Shown piece after piece: positions 23,431 through 33,264 of a stretch of DNA of 64,000 bases (positions are counted from its first letter, which is position 1; each line of letters begins with the position of its first letter). The position numbers and the translations under genes were made by a program. The notes below the pieces were generated by a model. The model was not told the origin of the DNA, searched no databases, and saw nothing but the letters and a program-made list of their open reading frames with translations. Source of the stretch: Manihot esculenta (lineage: Eukaryota > Streptophyta > Magnoliopsida > Malpighiales > Euphorbiaceae); contig NC_035176.2 of the NCBI RefSeq assembly GCF_001659605.2, forward strand, positions 34,032,716 through 34,096,715. The letters run 5' to 3'.

Positions 23431-23930
23431 AGTTGAATTATAAATATTTATAATGCCCAATCTATTAGAAAAATATTTTATTTGAAATCTATTTAAAATT
23501 TTGATGAATAGATCACCCAATTGCTCTCCTGTCTTCACATAACTGGTAGATATTAAATTTTATTGAGTATTCTCACGGATAAAATAACAGTCAACTTCAA
23601 TATGTTTAATTCGTTCATGGTACTGGATTGGAAGTAGTGTGAAGAGCAATCTGATTATCACACGAGCTGGGGGACCCTCAACATTATAGGGTAAACTTAG
23701 CACAGATGATAGAATAATAAAAAGAAGTACATTTAACAGTTCGAGAACTCTCAATATTATAGATTGACCCATCAGCTATAATAATAGAATAAAGTGTTTT
23801 ATGAGATCGAAAACTAGTAAAAATATAATGATTATCTGTCATGTGTTCCGTGCCACCAGAATCAATGATTCATTTATATGAAGAGGAAATAAGACATGTT
23901 TTATCTGTTTCAGACGCTACCGAAGATGTT
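23431..23930 (-). pseudogene. Ty1/copia pol remnants: RNase H tail and protease
   Basis: On the minus strand, HERIKHIEVDCYFIREN (about 23566-23625) followed by a TSYVKTGEQLGD-like stretch matches the copia RNase H C-terminus. Farther upstream in the element, IIDSGGTEHMT (about 23840-23872) matches the copia protease active-site region. Stops are frequent, and the integrase and RT that should lie between them are absent. Confidence 0.7.
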
Positions 23931-24275
23931 GGATTAATTTTAATAATATGGGTTTTACTGTCAGAAACTATTTCAATCAAAACTCTATACTCCTCTGCCT
24001 TCAAATTAAAGGAAAATAACAAAACCTAATCCAGTTAACAGTATAAAAAAAACTGTCTTCACCCAACACCCAAACGGTAAACGAACCACAGATTTGACAA
24101 GAGAGCTATAAGGCGACTTTGGCGTTCTCTCTAGGTAGACGGTAAGAAACAAATATTACCCTAGATAGATAACACAAAAGAATAAGAGTTTTAAGTTTTT
24201 AAAAATTTAAAACTTGACGAGAGAAAAAAAATTTTTATGGGAATGATTCTAATATCATTTAGAAAAATAATATTT

Positions 24276-24440
24276 TGTTGTATTTTACAATAGAGATTAT
24301 AATTTATTTATATATGAGAGACGATATTTAAATAAAAAAAATTAAGTTTATGATTATACAGTTCCTAAAATTAAATAACTGATCTATCTATCAATATTTA
24401 CTTACTATATTATTATATTTATTTTTTATAATCTATAATA
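24276..24440 (-). repeat. 5' LTR of the copia remnant
   Basis: About 165 bp, TGTTGTATTTTAC...TCTATAATA, with a degenerate tRNA-Met-like site on its left side (minus strand TGATATTAGAATC near 24245-24257). It is older and more diverged than the Tekay-like LTRs. Confidence 0.6.
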
Positions 24441-25067
24441 ATAAATTAAATTTAAATAATTTAATTTTGACGATAAAAAAACTATAAATTTTAATGGAAA
24501 AGGTGTAATATATTTTGTTTAATGTGTTTTTATTATATTACTTTTTTAAAATTTTTATTAAATCTCAAAAAAAATAAATTAAATTTTTTTATATTAATAA
24601 AATTTAATTAATCCATATTAAATATGGATGGACTTATCTCTCATTTCAATTAATTGCAAAAGCAAATTCTAGGCTAATCAGTCGTTATAATTCACAAAAT
24701 ATCATCGAAGACATCTTCTTGCAACATAGAAGTCGGAGTCATATTGTCGTCTTTTAATTTATTATTATTATTATTACAGACGGCTGACCAACAAGAAAAC
24801 ATCATTATTGTTATTAATTTGTTAGCATTACCATAAAAGCAAATGCTAAATACAAGGCATTAAACATCAAAATTAGCCGTGGGACCAACACAAAGAATTT
24901 ATCACTTGCTCAGAACGCCGGCCTCCTTCATTAACAGCTCATTCTCTATTAGTTAAGGGGGCCTCCTCGATTATATATATTAATTTGTCTCTTTCCCATG
25001 CAGCATTTCATTTCATATTCCCTTCCAAGTACCATTACCCTATCACCATATTCATTTATGCTTCATT
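24441..25067 (+). promoter_or_regulatory. Upstream region of the receptor kinase gene
   Basis: AT-rich DNA with an (ATT)n run near 24759-24776 and a TATA-box candidate TTATATATATTAA at 24971-24983, about 90 bp before the start codon. The 5' UTR probably begins near 25010. I see no other gene. Confidence 0.5.
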
Positions 25068-27171
25068 ATGGGTCGAGCGGTAGAATGTTGGATTCCGTTG
25101 CTATTATTATTCTTTTTACCAACTTCATCGTCCAGTGATAGTAATGCTGCCATCCTCATCACCTTCAAGAACTTGCTGACTAATTCCGAGGCGCTTTACA
25201 ATTGGAACGAGACAGTCAATCCATGCAATTGGGTTGGTTTGCATTGCAAAGATGGTGCGATTGATAAGTTGGCTCTGGAGAGCATGGGCCTCTCTGGCAA
25301 GATTGATATAGACTTACTCGTGCAGTTGCCTAAGTTGAGAGCCTTGAGCCTCATGAACAATAGCTTTGAGGGTCCATTGCCTGCGTTGAATAAACTCGCT
25401 TCCTTGAGGGCCTTGTATTTGTCCTCTAACAAATTCTCGGGTGAACTTGCTGACGATGCTTTTGCTGGAATGAACTCCCTGATCCAACTGTATTTGGCAA
25501 ATAACAACTTCACTGGGCCAATCCCTTCTTCGCTTCTTCCCTTGTCCAAGCTTGTCAGACTCAGCCTCGAGAATAATCAATTTGAAGGCCAGATACCAGA
25601 CTTTCAACAAAATTTCTCATTGTTTAACGTGTCCAATAACCATTTGAACGGTGAAATTCCGGCTGCCCTTGCCAGCATCAATCCAACTTCTTTTGCAGGT
25701 GATTTTTGTAATTGATCTATGTATGATCCTGCTCTAAAAAATAAATAATTTTTATTCTTTTTGTGTGGTTGCTCTCTCCATGTATCATGATGAAAATTAA
25801 TAATTCAAATTTTGTACGAAGCAGGGAACGATGGCCTATGTGGAAAGCCGCTGTCTGCATGCAAGTCCTCCAAGAAGAAGACCATAATAATAATCGTGGT
25901 AGTTACCGCGAGTGTGATTGCATTAGCTGTACTGATTGCATTTGCCTATTTCCGTGGCAGCCGAAAGAAAACGACCCAGGTGAAGCAACTCCAAGTCCAA
26001 GGGACTAAAGCCCAAACCAAATTTGCCGTTATGGGTCAAAATGAATTTGCTCGATCCCCCGATAACGATCACAAAGGCCAGTTACATTTAGTAAGGAACG
26101 ACAGGGAGAGATTTGACTTGCAAGACCTTCTGAGGGCCTCTGCTGAGGTTTTGGGCAGCGGGAATTTTGGGTCATCATATAAGGCACTTCTCTTAGATGG
26201 GCCTGCTATGGTTGTGAAGAGGTTTAGGGAAATGAATAACGTGGGTAAGCAAGAATTTCAAGAGCACATGAGTAGGCTGGGAAGATTGTCACATCGTAAT
26301 TTGCTTCCTCTCGTCGCATTCTACTATAGAAAAGATGAAAAGCTTTTGATTTTTGACTTTGTTGAAAATGGGAGTTTGGCTAGTCATCTTCATGGTATTA
26401 CTATTTCTCTCATCTTTTACATTTTGTAGCTACAATACAACAGGCACAATCTTTAACGTACCAAACTTTAAACTAAAAGAACGGAAATTTTTGTCATCAG
26501 CTAAGCGGGCCTCTGGACAACCAGCGCTTGACTGGCCGACTCGCCTAAAGATCGTCAAAGGGGTAGCAAGGGGTTTGGCCTATCTCCACAAAGAGTTCCC
26601 TACGCTAACTCTACCGCATGGCCACCTGAAATCCTCTAACGTGCTTCTGGACCATACTTTCGAGCCCCTCTTGACGGACTACGGGTTGGTGCCTGTGGTA
26701 AACAAACCTCATGCTCAACAAGTTATGGTTGCCTACAAGTCCCCAGAATTCACCCGAAGTGACCGCACCACAAGGAAGACCGATGTGTGGAGTCTCGGCA
26801 TCCTTATACTGGAACTGTTGACCGGTAAATTTCCGGCCAATTATCTTAGACAAGGTAAAGGCGCCAATGCTGATCTGGCAACTTGGGTGAATTCGGTTGT
26901 CAGAGAAGAATGGACGGGAGAGGTGTTTGATATGGATATGAGAGGGACTAAGAATGGCGAGGGCGAGATGCTGAAGCTCTTGAAGATAGGGATGTGCTGC
27001 TGTGAATGGAGAGTAGAGAGAAGGTGGGATTTGAGGGAGGCTGTAGACAAGATCGAGGAGTTGAAGGAGAGAGACAACGATGATGACTTAAGTTCCAATG
27101 CAAGTGAAGGGGAATTCTGCTCTTCCAGAGCAATGACTGAGGACGATTTCTCTTTCTCTATCAACGGCTAA
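25068..27171 (+). CDS. LRR receptor-like kinase, pollen receptor kinase (LRR III) type
   Basis: Three exons by splice reading: 25068-25698, 25825-26394, 26501-27171. Both introns are GT-AG in phase 1; the protein is 623 aa. In order: signal peptide (1-23); LRR N-cap with CNWVGLHC; about five leucine-rich repeats to residue 205; a Cys pair (216, 223); one membrane helix (230-253) followed by basic residues; a juxtamembrane segment; a kinase domain from about 315. The glycine loop GSGNFG is at 321-326 and the ATP-binding Lys is 342. The catalytic loop reads HGHLKSSN, with His442 where active kinases have Asp; DFG is DYG (460-462). It therefore looks like an atypical or inactive kinase, as is usual in this subfamily. 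By family it is a plasma-membrane receptor, often in pollen tubes, that acts through partners. The C-tail is acidic and Ser-rich. Confidence 0.93.
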
Positions 27172-28957
27172 TCACTGAAGCTGCTCTACTCTTTGAAAGA
27201 GTGCATTGGCTCAGAGGTCAATTTTGGCCATCAATTAGTCCTAGAAAAGCTCATTGGCTGATCAGGGATTACTGTGCGTTCTCAATTTTATGTTCATTTT
27301 CGTAATATGTTTATTTCGTCCAATTGATAATATATGTTAAATATGACACTGATAAAACTATTATATATATTTTATATGTAATTGGTTTCCAGTTTGTATT
27401 TGAAGAATAAGAAGCGGCTGCTTATTTTCACTGTCAGTTTCGTCCAACATCTTTAGTGGTATATTTTTTGGGTTTTGATCTCTTAATTGATATCAATAAT
27501 TTTCTCTTAAGCCTGTATTAATAATTAAATGAGCTAAGAGCATAACTGGGGAAATGGAATATACCCGTGGCTACATGAGGTATGATCTACTTGCACGTAT
27601 TATTATGCGATAGATAAAGACTCCCTATTTATCCTAAAAAGTGAACGCTTGCTTGCCTGCCTACAATTTGGATGCATCTATTCTCTTCTCACGATAACCT
27701 ACCTATGTGCTCGCTCGCACATTCCCCTTCTCTTGGAATCTATAGTAAAATCCCCATCTTTCTCTTCCAAAGCCCACAGGCTTGATCCATCCATCGTCAG
27801 AAACTATTAAGGTACTTCTACTGCTATATTCCTTGGTACTTGCTGTGAGCCTAACTCCTTTAGAATTTGTTCTGCAATGGATAAAAAGCAAAAGACCCGA
27901 AACATAGCTTCTAGTGGGTTTCTTTCTTCTTCTTCTTTTTTCTTTTTTTAATTTTGTATTTTTTCTTTGTTTTCTTATTGGAATTTGATTACCGAATTAA
28001 TTAGGAGTTGTGGTAGCTAGTCCATGCAGAAATCTCAGGTGATTGATGAAATTGTTGCCTTTTTCGTTCTTCGAAAATCGTGATAATCACTGGCAAAAAA
28101 AGAAAACTGTGATAAACCAAAGGTAATTTATTCAACAATTGTGTGTGACGGCACAATATTGTATCCATCAAATTGTTATCTCTTGTCCGAGCCGCTTAGC
28201 AAATTGTCGCCTCAGGTTTATGCTCTGCTCTAGCCTCTAGGGTTTTCTAAGCTATGCTTTGCTTGGGAACATTCTCTAATATTCCTCGTGAAATGGAAAC
28301 AACCCAAAAAATTGGCATCATCAACTGATTTGTCACTGCCGGCTCAAAAAATGTACCAAAAGCTGTACTAGCTCATATATACAGGGCATGCACTGGCATA
28401 AGATCAACAAAATGTATCCTTCTCACACTATGGTAGGCCTTATTCTGGTTTGGACGGAATTAGTATTAGATTCATTTAGGCAAGTGTGCTGTCATTTCCA
28501 TGAGGAGAAATGTCATAGATTCTCTTCTAAAAGTTTGGACTTTTTTTAAGAATTGGAAACCTTGTCTTTTTGCTCGAGAGATGGTGAGAATATATGAAAC
28601 AGATGATTTTCTGTTCATTAATTTTTTTTTTTTTGGTTTACATTGTATGGTGTTGGTTCTTAATAGTCATCGGGTGTGCTCCACATGCATTCGCACTCCT
28701 CTGTGTTTCACGTTCTTTAGAAAAAGGCATTAATGCTCTAGTTATCTACAGAGAAATCTTTATTAGGCAGAGAAATAAAGTGATACAAAAAATAAAGTAA
28801 TAGGAACAGAGAATTTTACATATGTACCCGTCCAAGATTCTTTTTGTGGAGGAATAACACTCTCCTGTAATTTTCTCTCTCTTTCTTTTGATCAACACGT
28901 CTCAAGGAAAGCATATAAAAGAGGGAGGGTGGATACCAGCTTTTACTCGTGGTTATA
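27172..28957. other. Intergenic region between receptor kinase and nucleoredoxin
   Basis: It begins with the 3' UTR of the kinase gene. AT-rich, with poly-T runs near 27935-27960 and 28621-28634. Open frames up to 77 codons are present but show no homology I recognise. A TATA box CATATAAAAG (28912-28921) lies 36 bp before the nucleoredoxin start, implying a very short 5' UTR. Confidence 0.6.
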
Positions 28958-30463
28958 ATGGCAGGGCCTGATAACCAAGCCAAGCCTATTGACAGAAGAG
29001 ATTTTGCGACGGTCTTAGCATCCCAAGGGGTTGATTTTCTTATTTCCGTTGAAGGAAAGGCAAGTCCTTGTTTTTATTTTTTAAATATTTTATTCTTTAT
29101 TCTTCACGCATACTACAAAACTGTGCTGTGTAATTAGTGCTAAAAGCTTTTTCTTTGATGCACCAGCTTATAGATTAGAAAAGGCTTTATAAGTTACTGA
29201 AAATGGAGAATTCAATATGAAAAAGAAAACTACTGAAGCTTGGGTAAAGTTTTCAATGAATTAATTAGAAGACTGATATAAAAGTCTTGTTTTCTTTTAC
29301 GCTAACTTCAGGTACCCTTATCATCATGTGATGGGAAGATAATCTGCCTCTTCTTCTCGGCAAACTGGTGCAGGCCATGCAAAACCTTTGTTCCTCAGCT
29401 TGTGCAACTTTATAACAGCCTGAGAGATGAGGGTAAAAATCTAGAGATTATCTTAATCTCCTTTGACCGTGATGAGGATGGATTCAAGGAGCACTTCAAG
29501 TGCATACCGTGGCTTGCAGTTCCATTTGATGTGGAATTGAACAGAAAATTGAGTGAAATCTATGGCATCAATCGCATTCCATCATTTGTTTCATTGGCTT
29601 CAGATGAAATATCAATTGAAGAAGATCTGATTGGGTTGATAGAGGACTATGGTTCCCAAGCATTTCCCTTCACCTGGAGGAGAAGAGAGGAACTGAGGGC
29701 TATTGATGATGAAAAGCGCCGAGGTGGAAAACTAGAACAGCTTTTGGCGCACGAAGGACGAAATTATGTTTTATCTAGAGATGGTAGACAGGTAATTTAC
29801 TTTTATCCCAATTGTAACATATTAACTTGGCCTTGTTTTTTTATTATATGTAATATGTCATTTTTTGTAAACTTTATGCAGATGACAATATCCGAACTTG
29901 TTGGGAAAACAATAGGCCTCTATTTTGGAGCATACTGGTGCCCTCCTAGCCGTGCCTTTACTACCCAACTTGTAAAAGCTTACAATGAGCTGGTAACCAC
30001 AAGGAATGGATGCTTCGAAATTGTATTGGTGTCCACAGATCGAGACCTTATAGAATTTAATACCAACCTAAGTAACATGCCATGGCTTGCCATTCCATAC
30101 GAGGATAGGACCCGTCAAGACCTGTGTAGGATATTCAACATTAAAGGGATTCCTGCTTTGGTGATGATTGGGGAGGATGGAAAGACTATTAGCACAGATG
30201 GGAAGGGGATGATTTCTTCGTATGGTGCCAAGGCCTTCCCGTTCACAGAGAGGAGGATTGCAGAGATAGAAGCAGGGTTGAAAAAGGAAGGAGATGCATT
30301 GCCTCAGCAAGTGAAGGACATAAAGCATCAACATGAATTGAAATTAGACATGGCAAAAGCCTATGTTTGCGACTCTTGTAAAAGGCAAGGGAGGTTCTGG
30401 GCATTCTCTTGTCAGGTGTGTGATTATGACCTTCACCCTGGATGTGTGCAAGAAACAGAGTAA
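28958..30463 (+). CDS. Nucleoredoxin, two thioredoxin-like domains plus DC1-type zinc finger
   Basis: Exons are 28958-29059, 29312-29791 and 29882-30463; both introns are phase 0; the protein is 387 aa. The start is the ATG of MAGPDNQ. Intron 1 has a GC donor (AAG|GCAAGT) with a normal CAG acceptor; intron 2 is GT-AG. Domain one has the redox motif WCRPC (53-57). Domain two has WCPPS (213-217), so the second Cys is missing and it probably cannot form the CxxC disulfide. The C-terminus (355-387) holds CDSC ... CQVC ... HPGC, a DC1-like zinc-binding module. Plant nucleoredoxins reduce disulfides in cytosol or nucleus and protect antioxidant enzymes; size and domain number fit the shorter NRX2/NRX3-like group. 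Confidence 0.92.
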
Positions 30464-30825
30464 TTTTATCAATACTAGTGATAATAAAATTAAATATTAA
30501 TACACTAGTCGTAACAATGCGTTAATTATTTTGGGTACTTCAACTGTAAGCAGTGATGGGTGTACTGCTGTTGATTTATATAGATATATTTACCCAAATT
30601 GATTTTTATTATTGATTTTTTTAATAATAAATGTATTTTTATAAATAGGAAATCAATTTAAATGATTTTTTTTATTAAAAAATCTAGACTTCATAGTTCT
30701 TTTCATATGTTGACTTCAACTTTTAACTTCATTCGCCATTTTTTTTGGTTATAAAGAGGAGTCTTAACCGACACTAGACATAAACAAATCTAGTGGAAGC
30801 CATTCCTATACTAATCGTAAAACAA
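30464..30825. other. Downstream region of nucleoredoxin
   Basis: AT-rich 3' flank with several possible AATAAA-like signals (for example ATAATAAAATTAAA near 30481) and no coding signal. It ends at the stop codon of the RNase H-like fragment on the other strand. Confidence 0.55.
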
Positions 30826-31179
30826 CTACATGTTGATGGTGCTTGGAGGAGCTGAGATCCTGTGGACACCTTTGGGGAACGCTTGTGCAAGATCGGCAAG
30901 TCCGTCCGCTAGCATATTTGCTTCCCGGTATATGTGTGCAAACCTAGCATCCCAATTCCTCTTGATCATGATCTGAATTGCCTAAAAAAGGAAGTGAAGC
31001 TGCATCGGGGGCTCAGCCTCTTGATTTATAAACTGAATGATTGCTGCATTATCGCATTCTATAATAACGTTCCTCCAGCCCATATCCCATGCCAGCCTTA
31101 ACCCTTCTAAAATTGCCCTTCCTTCTGCGTTGGTGATAGGTCCCGACTCCCACATTCAGGACAAACCCACCAAGCCAGG
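30826..31179 (-). pseudogene. RNase H-like (RVT_3 type) fragment, frameshifted, cut by element G
   Basis: The minus strand encodes GRAILEGLRLAWDMGW, VIIECDNAAIIQFI and REANMLADGLADLAQAFP, ending in TAG at 30826-30828. This is the RNase H fold found at the end of plant LINE polyproteins and in related stand-alone proteins; the Glu of AILEG and the Asp of ECDN are active-site positions. It is broken by TAG at 30982-30984 and by a frameshift near 31148 (GGFVLNVG in one frame, then SGPITNAEGR in another). The N-terminal part is missing because element G starts at 31180. Confidence 0.75.
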
Positions 31180-31821
31180 TGTTAAGGTCATAGATTTTCA
31201 GGGATTAAAAACGTAATTTTTCAACATTAGAATTCCTAGAAAGCAATATTGAGATAAATCAGTATAAATTAGTGGGAAGATAAAAACCGAGATAATTTGT
31301 TGTAATTTATTTCCATGTATTTATTTTAGGAGTGTCATATGAGACATGTTGATATCTCCTCCTACAACAAGCCTATTTGTTTCTAAAACTCTTTATGAGG
31401 GAGTGACCAGTTTGCCACCAATAAGGACTGGGCCCAGCTAGCCATTGTAGGCTTGGGGAGTCTCTAGATAGTGCCTCAACTCCTTGTAGATCATCCCCTA
31501 TCTATAAGTTGTGAGAGAATCGTTGCTATGATTGTGTAATGACTATTTTGCCCTTGAAATAAAATAAGTAGCTCATTCATTAAATCACAGTGTTGAGTTG
31601 CTATATTTGATGTGCTGGTGTTGCTATGATTATTGGTTGATGATATTTGATTGAATATTTGTAGTTTAACCCCGTTTTTATGATAACAGGACGGCAGGTC
31701 CTAACCCAAATATTCCGTTATGCAAGTGTACGCCTGAATTTACTGGGTGACTTGACTTAAAAAGAGTTCAAACCAGGTGCTGCACGGTTTCAGGCCAGTG
31801 TCAAAATCTGAAACCGTGACA
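31180..31821 (+). repeat. Element G 5' LTR (642 bp)
   Basis: TGTTAAGGTC...AACCGTGACA, with TGT/ACA ends, directly followed by a primer site. The flank CCAGG (31175-31179) is the expected target duplication, but the partner is off-window. It is unrelated to the Tekay-like LTRs and contains no GCC palindrome array. Confidence 0.78.
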
Positions 31822-31822
31822 A

Positions 31823-31835
31823 TTGGTATTAGAGC
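31823..31835 (+). other. Element G primer binding site (tRNA-Met, one change)
   Basis: TTGGTATTAGAGC differs from the initiator tRNA-Met complement by C to T. It lies one base after the LTR end. Confidence 0.75.
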
Positions 31836-32115
31836 AAGAAAGATCTGCGAGTAATATAAAGGAATGACGAAAAGAAACTCACGAGTGGATGCTCAGTTGA
31901 AGAGTTGTTGGATTGGGTAAATGAGTGCCCAACACAGGAAGGGATGTCCCTTGCTTTTGAGTAATGAGATTAGCGCAGTGAGGCGCTAGAAAAGAAGAAT
32001 GTCGAACTGGAAGAGAAAAATGAATACTTTCTGGCTATGGTAGCTAGATTCTTTAGAACTGAGGGTGGGCCAAAAGATCCTGAGGCCACCCAATATCCTG
32101 TTAAGAGAAATGGGG
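31836..32115 (+). pseudogene. Element G gag, N-terminal piece, degenerate
   Basis: Short frames EELLDWVNECPTQEGMSLAF and NEYFLAMVARFFRTEGGPKD look like a gag N-terminus but are in different phases and contain stops. The piece ends at TGGGG, the left flank of J. Confidence 0.55.
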
Positions 32116-32261
32116 TGACTCGCGGTTGTCGAAATCGGTCAAAAATAACCTTTCCGGTTATCAACAATATTACTACTGCAGATAGTGGTAAAGGATCAAA
32201 TCCACAGAGAATTGAAAACTTATCTATTTTCCTTTTCAAGACCAAGATAATTAACTGAAAC

Positions 32262-32412
32262 AAAAATAAACTGAAAGAGAAGTAATCTGAAAGCGAAATA
32301 AACGGAAAGCAAAATAAATTGAACGCGAAATAAACTGAAAGCGAAACAAACTGAAAGCGAAATAAACTGAAACGAGATAAAACTGAAACCAACTAAACTG
32401 AAAATAAAATGG
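32262..32412. repeat. Short tandem repeat in LTR J, about 16-17 bp unit
   Basis: About eight imperfect units of the form ACTGAAAGCGAAATAA, absent from the LTRs of element C. It is a local expansion in this copy or subfamily. It causes a low-complexity open frame on the minus strand with no protein meaning. Confidence 0.75.
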
Positions 32413-33264
32413 TGGGTTTTGATATTGATTTAATTGATCTAAAACTGAAAGCAATAAAAGGAAAGCAATAAAAGTAAAGCAAATAATAAAAATAAAGAGA
32501 AATCAATAATAAGAAAGATCTAGTTGAAGAATTGGATCCACTTCAGTTGTTGGGATTGATCATTGAAATTTATGTTCTTTTGATTGATTCAATAGATTAG
32601 TTATGAAGATGGAAAACGCTTCTCACCACCATATCTCTCCTTATGATTAAACCAATTAGGGAATGTCCTCTAATTAATTACTAATTAACAAATTGTCAAG
32701 GAATATCCTTGGGCCTTGGAATGTCCTTGGGCCTTAAGCATCAAAACAATTGTTAATTGCATGAAGAAATAGAGAGAGCCAATCCTAGCTACTCAAACGC
32801 ATTAGATGTTGCTAGATCATACAATTTTCTTAGTTTTTGCACCAAGTGTTCTTATGTTTGAACAATCCAAGCAATTACGGACTTAAAACTATTCAAACCA
32901 ATAATATATTACCTTAAAATCAAGAATCAAGTGGCCACATTGATCAAAATAATAGAGCAATAATGGAATCAAGCATGAAATTGTATGAATATTGAATAAA
33001 CCAAAGACAACCAACTTATGTTCAGATCTCACAATCCATAAAACAACTAAAGTTTCAACCACTCTTCAACTAGAATAAAAGGTTTCAGCCTCTCATAGCT
33101 GAACCAAAACAGAAAATTAAAGAAAAGAAGAAGAAAGAAGAACCGAATTGGAGGTGGAAAAGCCTTGGAGTGTGGCTGCCCTTCTTGGCCGAATGGGGAG
33201 AATTGTCTCTATGGGGTGTGCGGCAGCTTTAGAGGTCTTTTTATAGTGTTCTTGTCATGCCCTA

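Larger units (their letters stand above)
10874..24440 (-). mobile_element. Old Ty1/copia remnant, split by element B
   Basis: Related LTR-like ends of about 160 bp lie at 10874-11031 and 24276-24440, each starting TGTTGTATTT and ending near CTATAACA on the plus strand. Between them, excluding B, is about 1.1 kb holding minus-strand fragments of copia protease and RNase H; most of pol is deleted. A degenerate tRNA-Met-like site (minus strand TGATATTAGAATC) is next to the right LTR, so the element reads leftward. It is the host layer of the left nest. Confidence 0.75.

Noticed and set aside
25068..25715. Stand-alone LRR protein
   Set aside because: The reading passes a GT donor at 25699; the last codons before the stop are intronic. 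Splicing to 25825 restores the family pattern (FAGNDGLCGKPL).
29402..30463. Nucleoredoxin as a single long open frame starting at 29402
   Set aside because: It includes intron 2 and omits the WCRPC site and exon 1; splice sites and family alignment support three exons from 28958.
32251..32454. Phe-rich membrane-like frame in LTR J
   Set aside because: It is a by-product of the 16-17-bp tandem repeat and not present in the related LTRs of element C.
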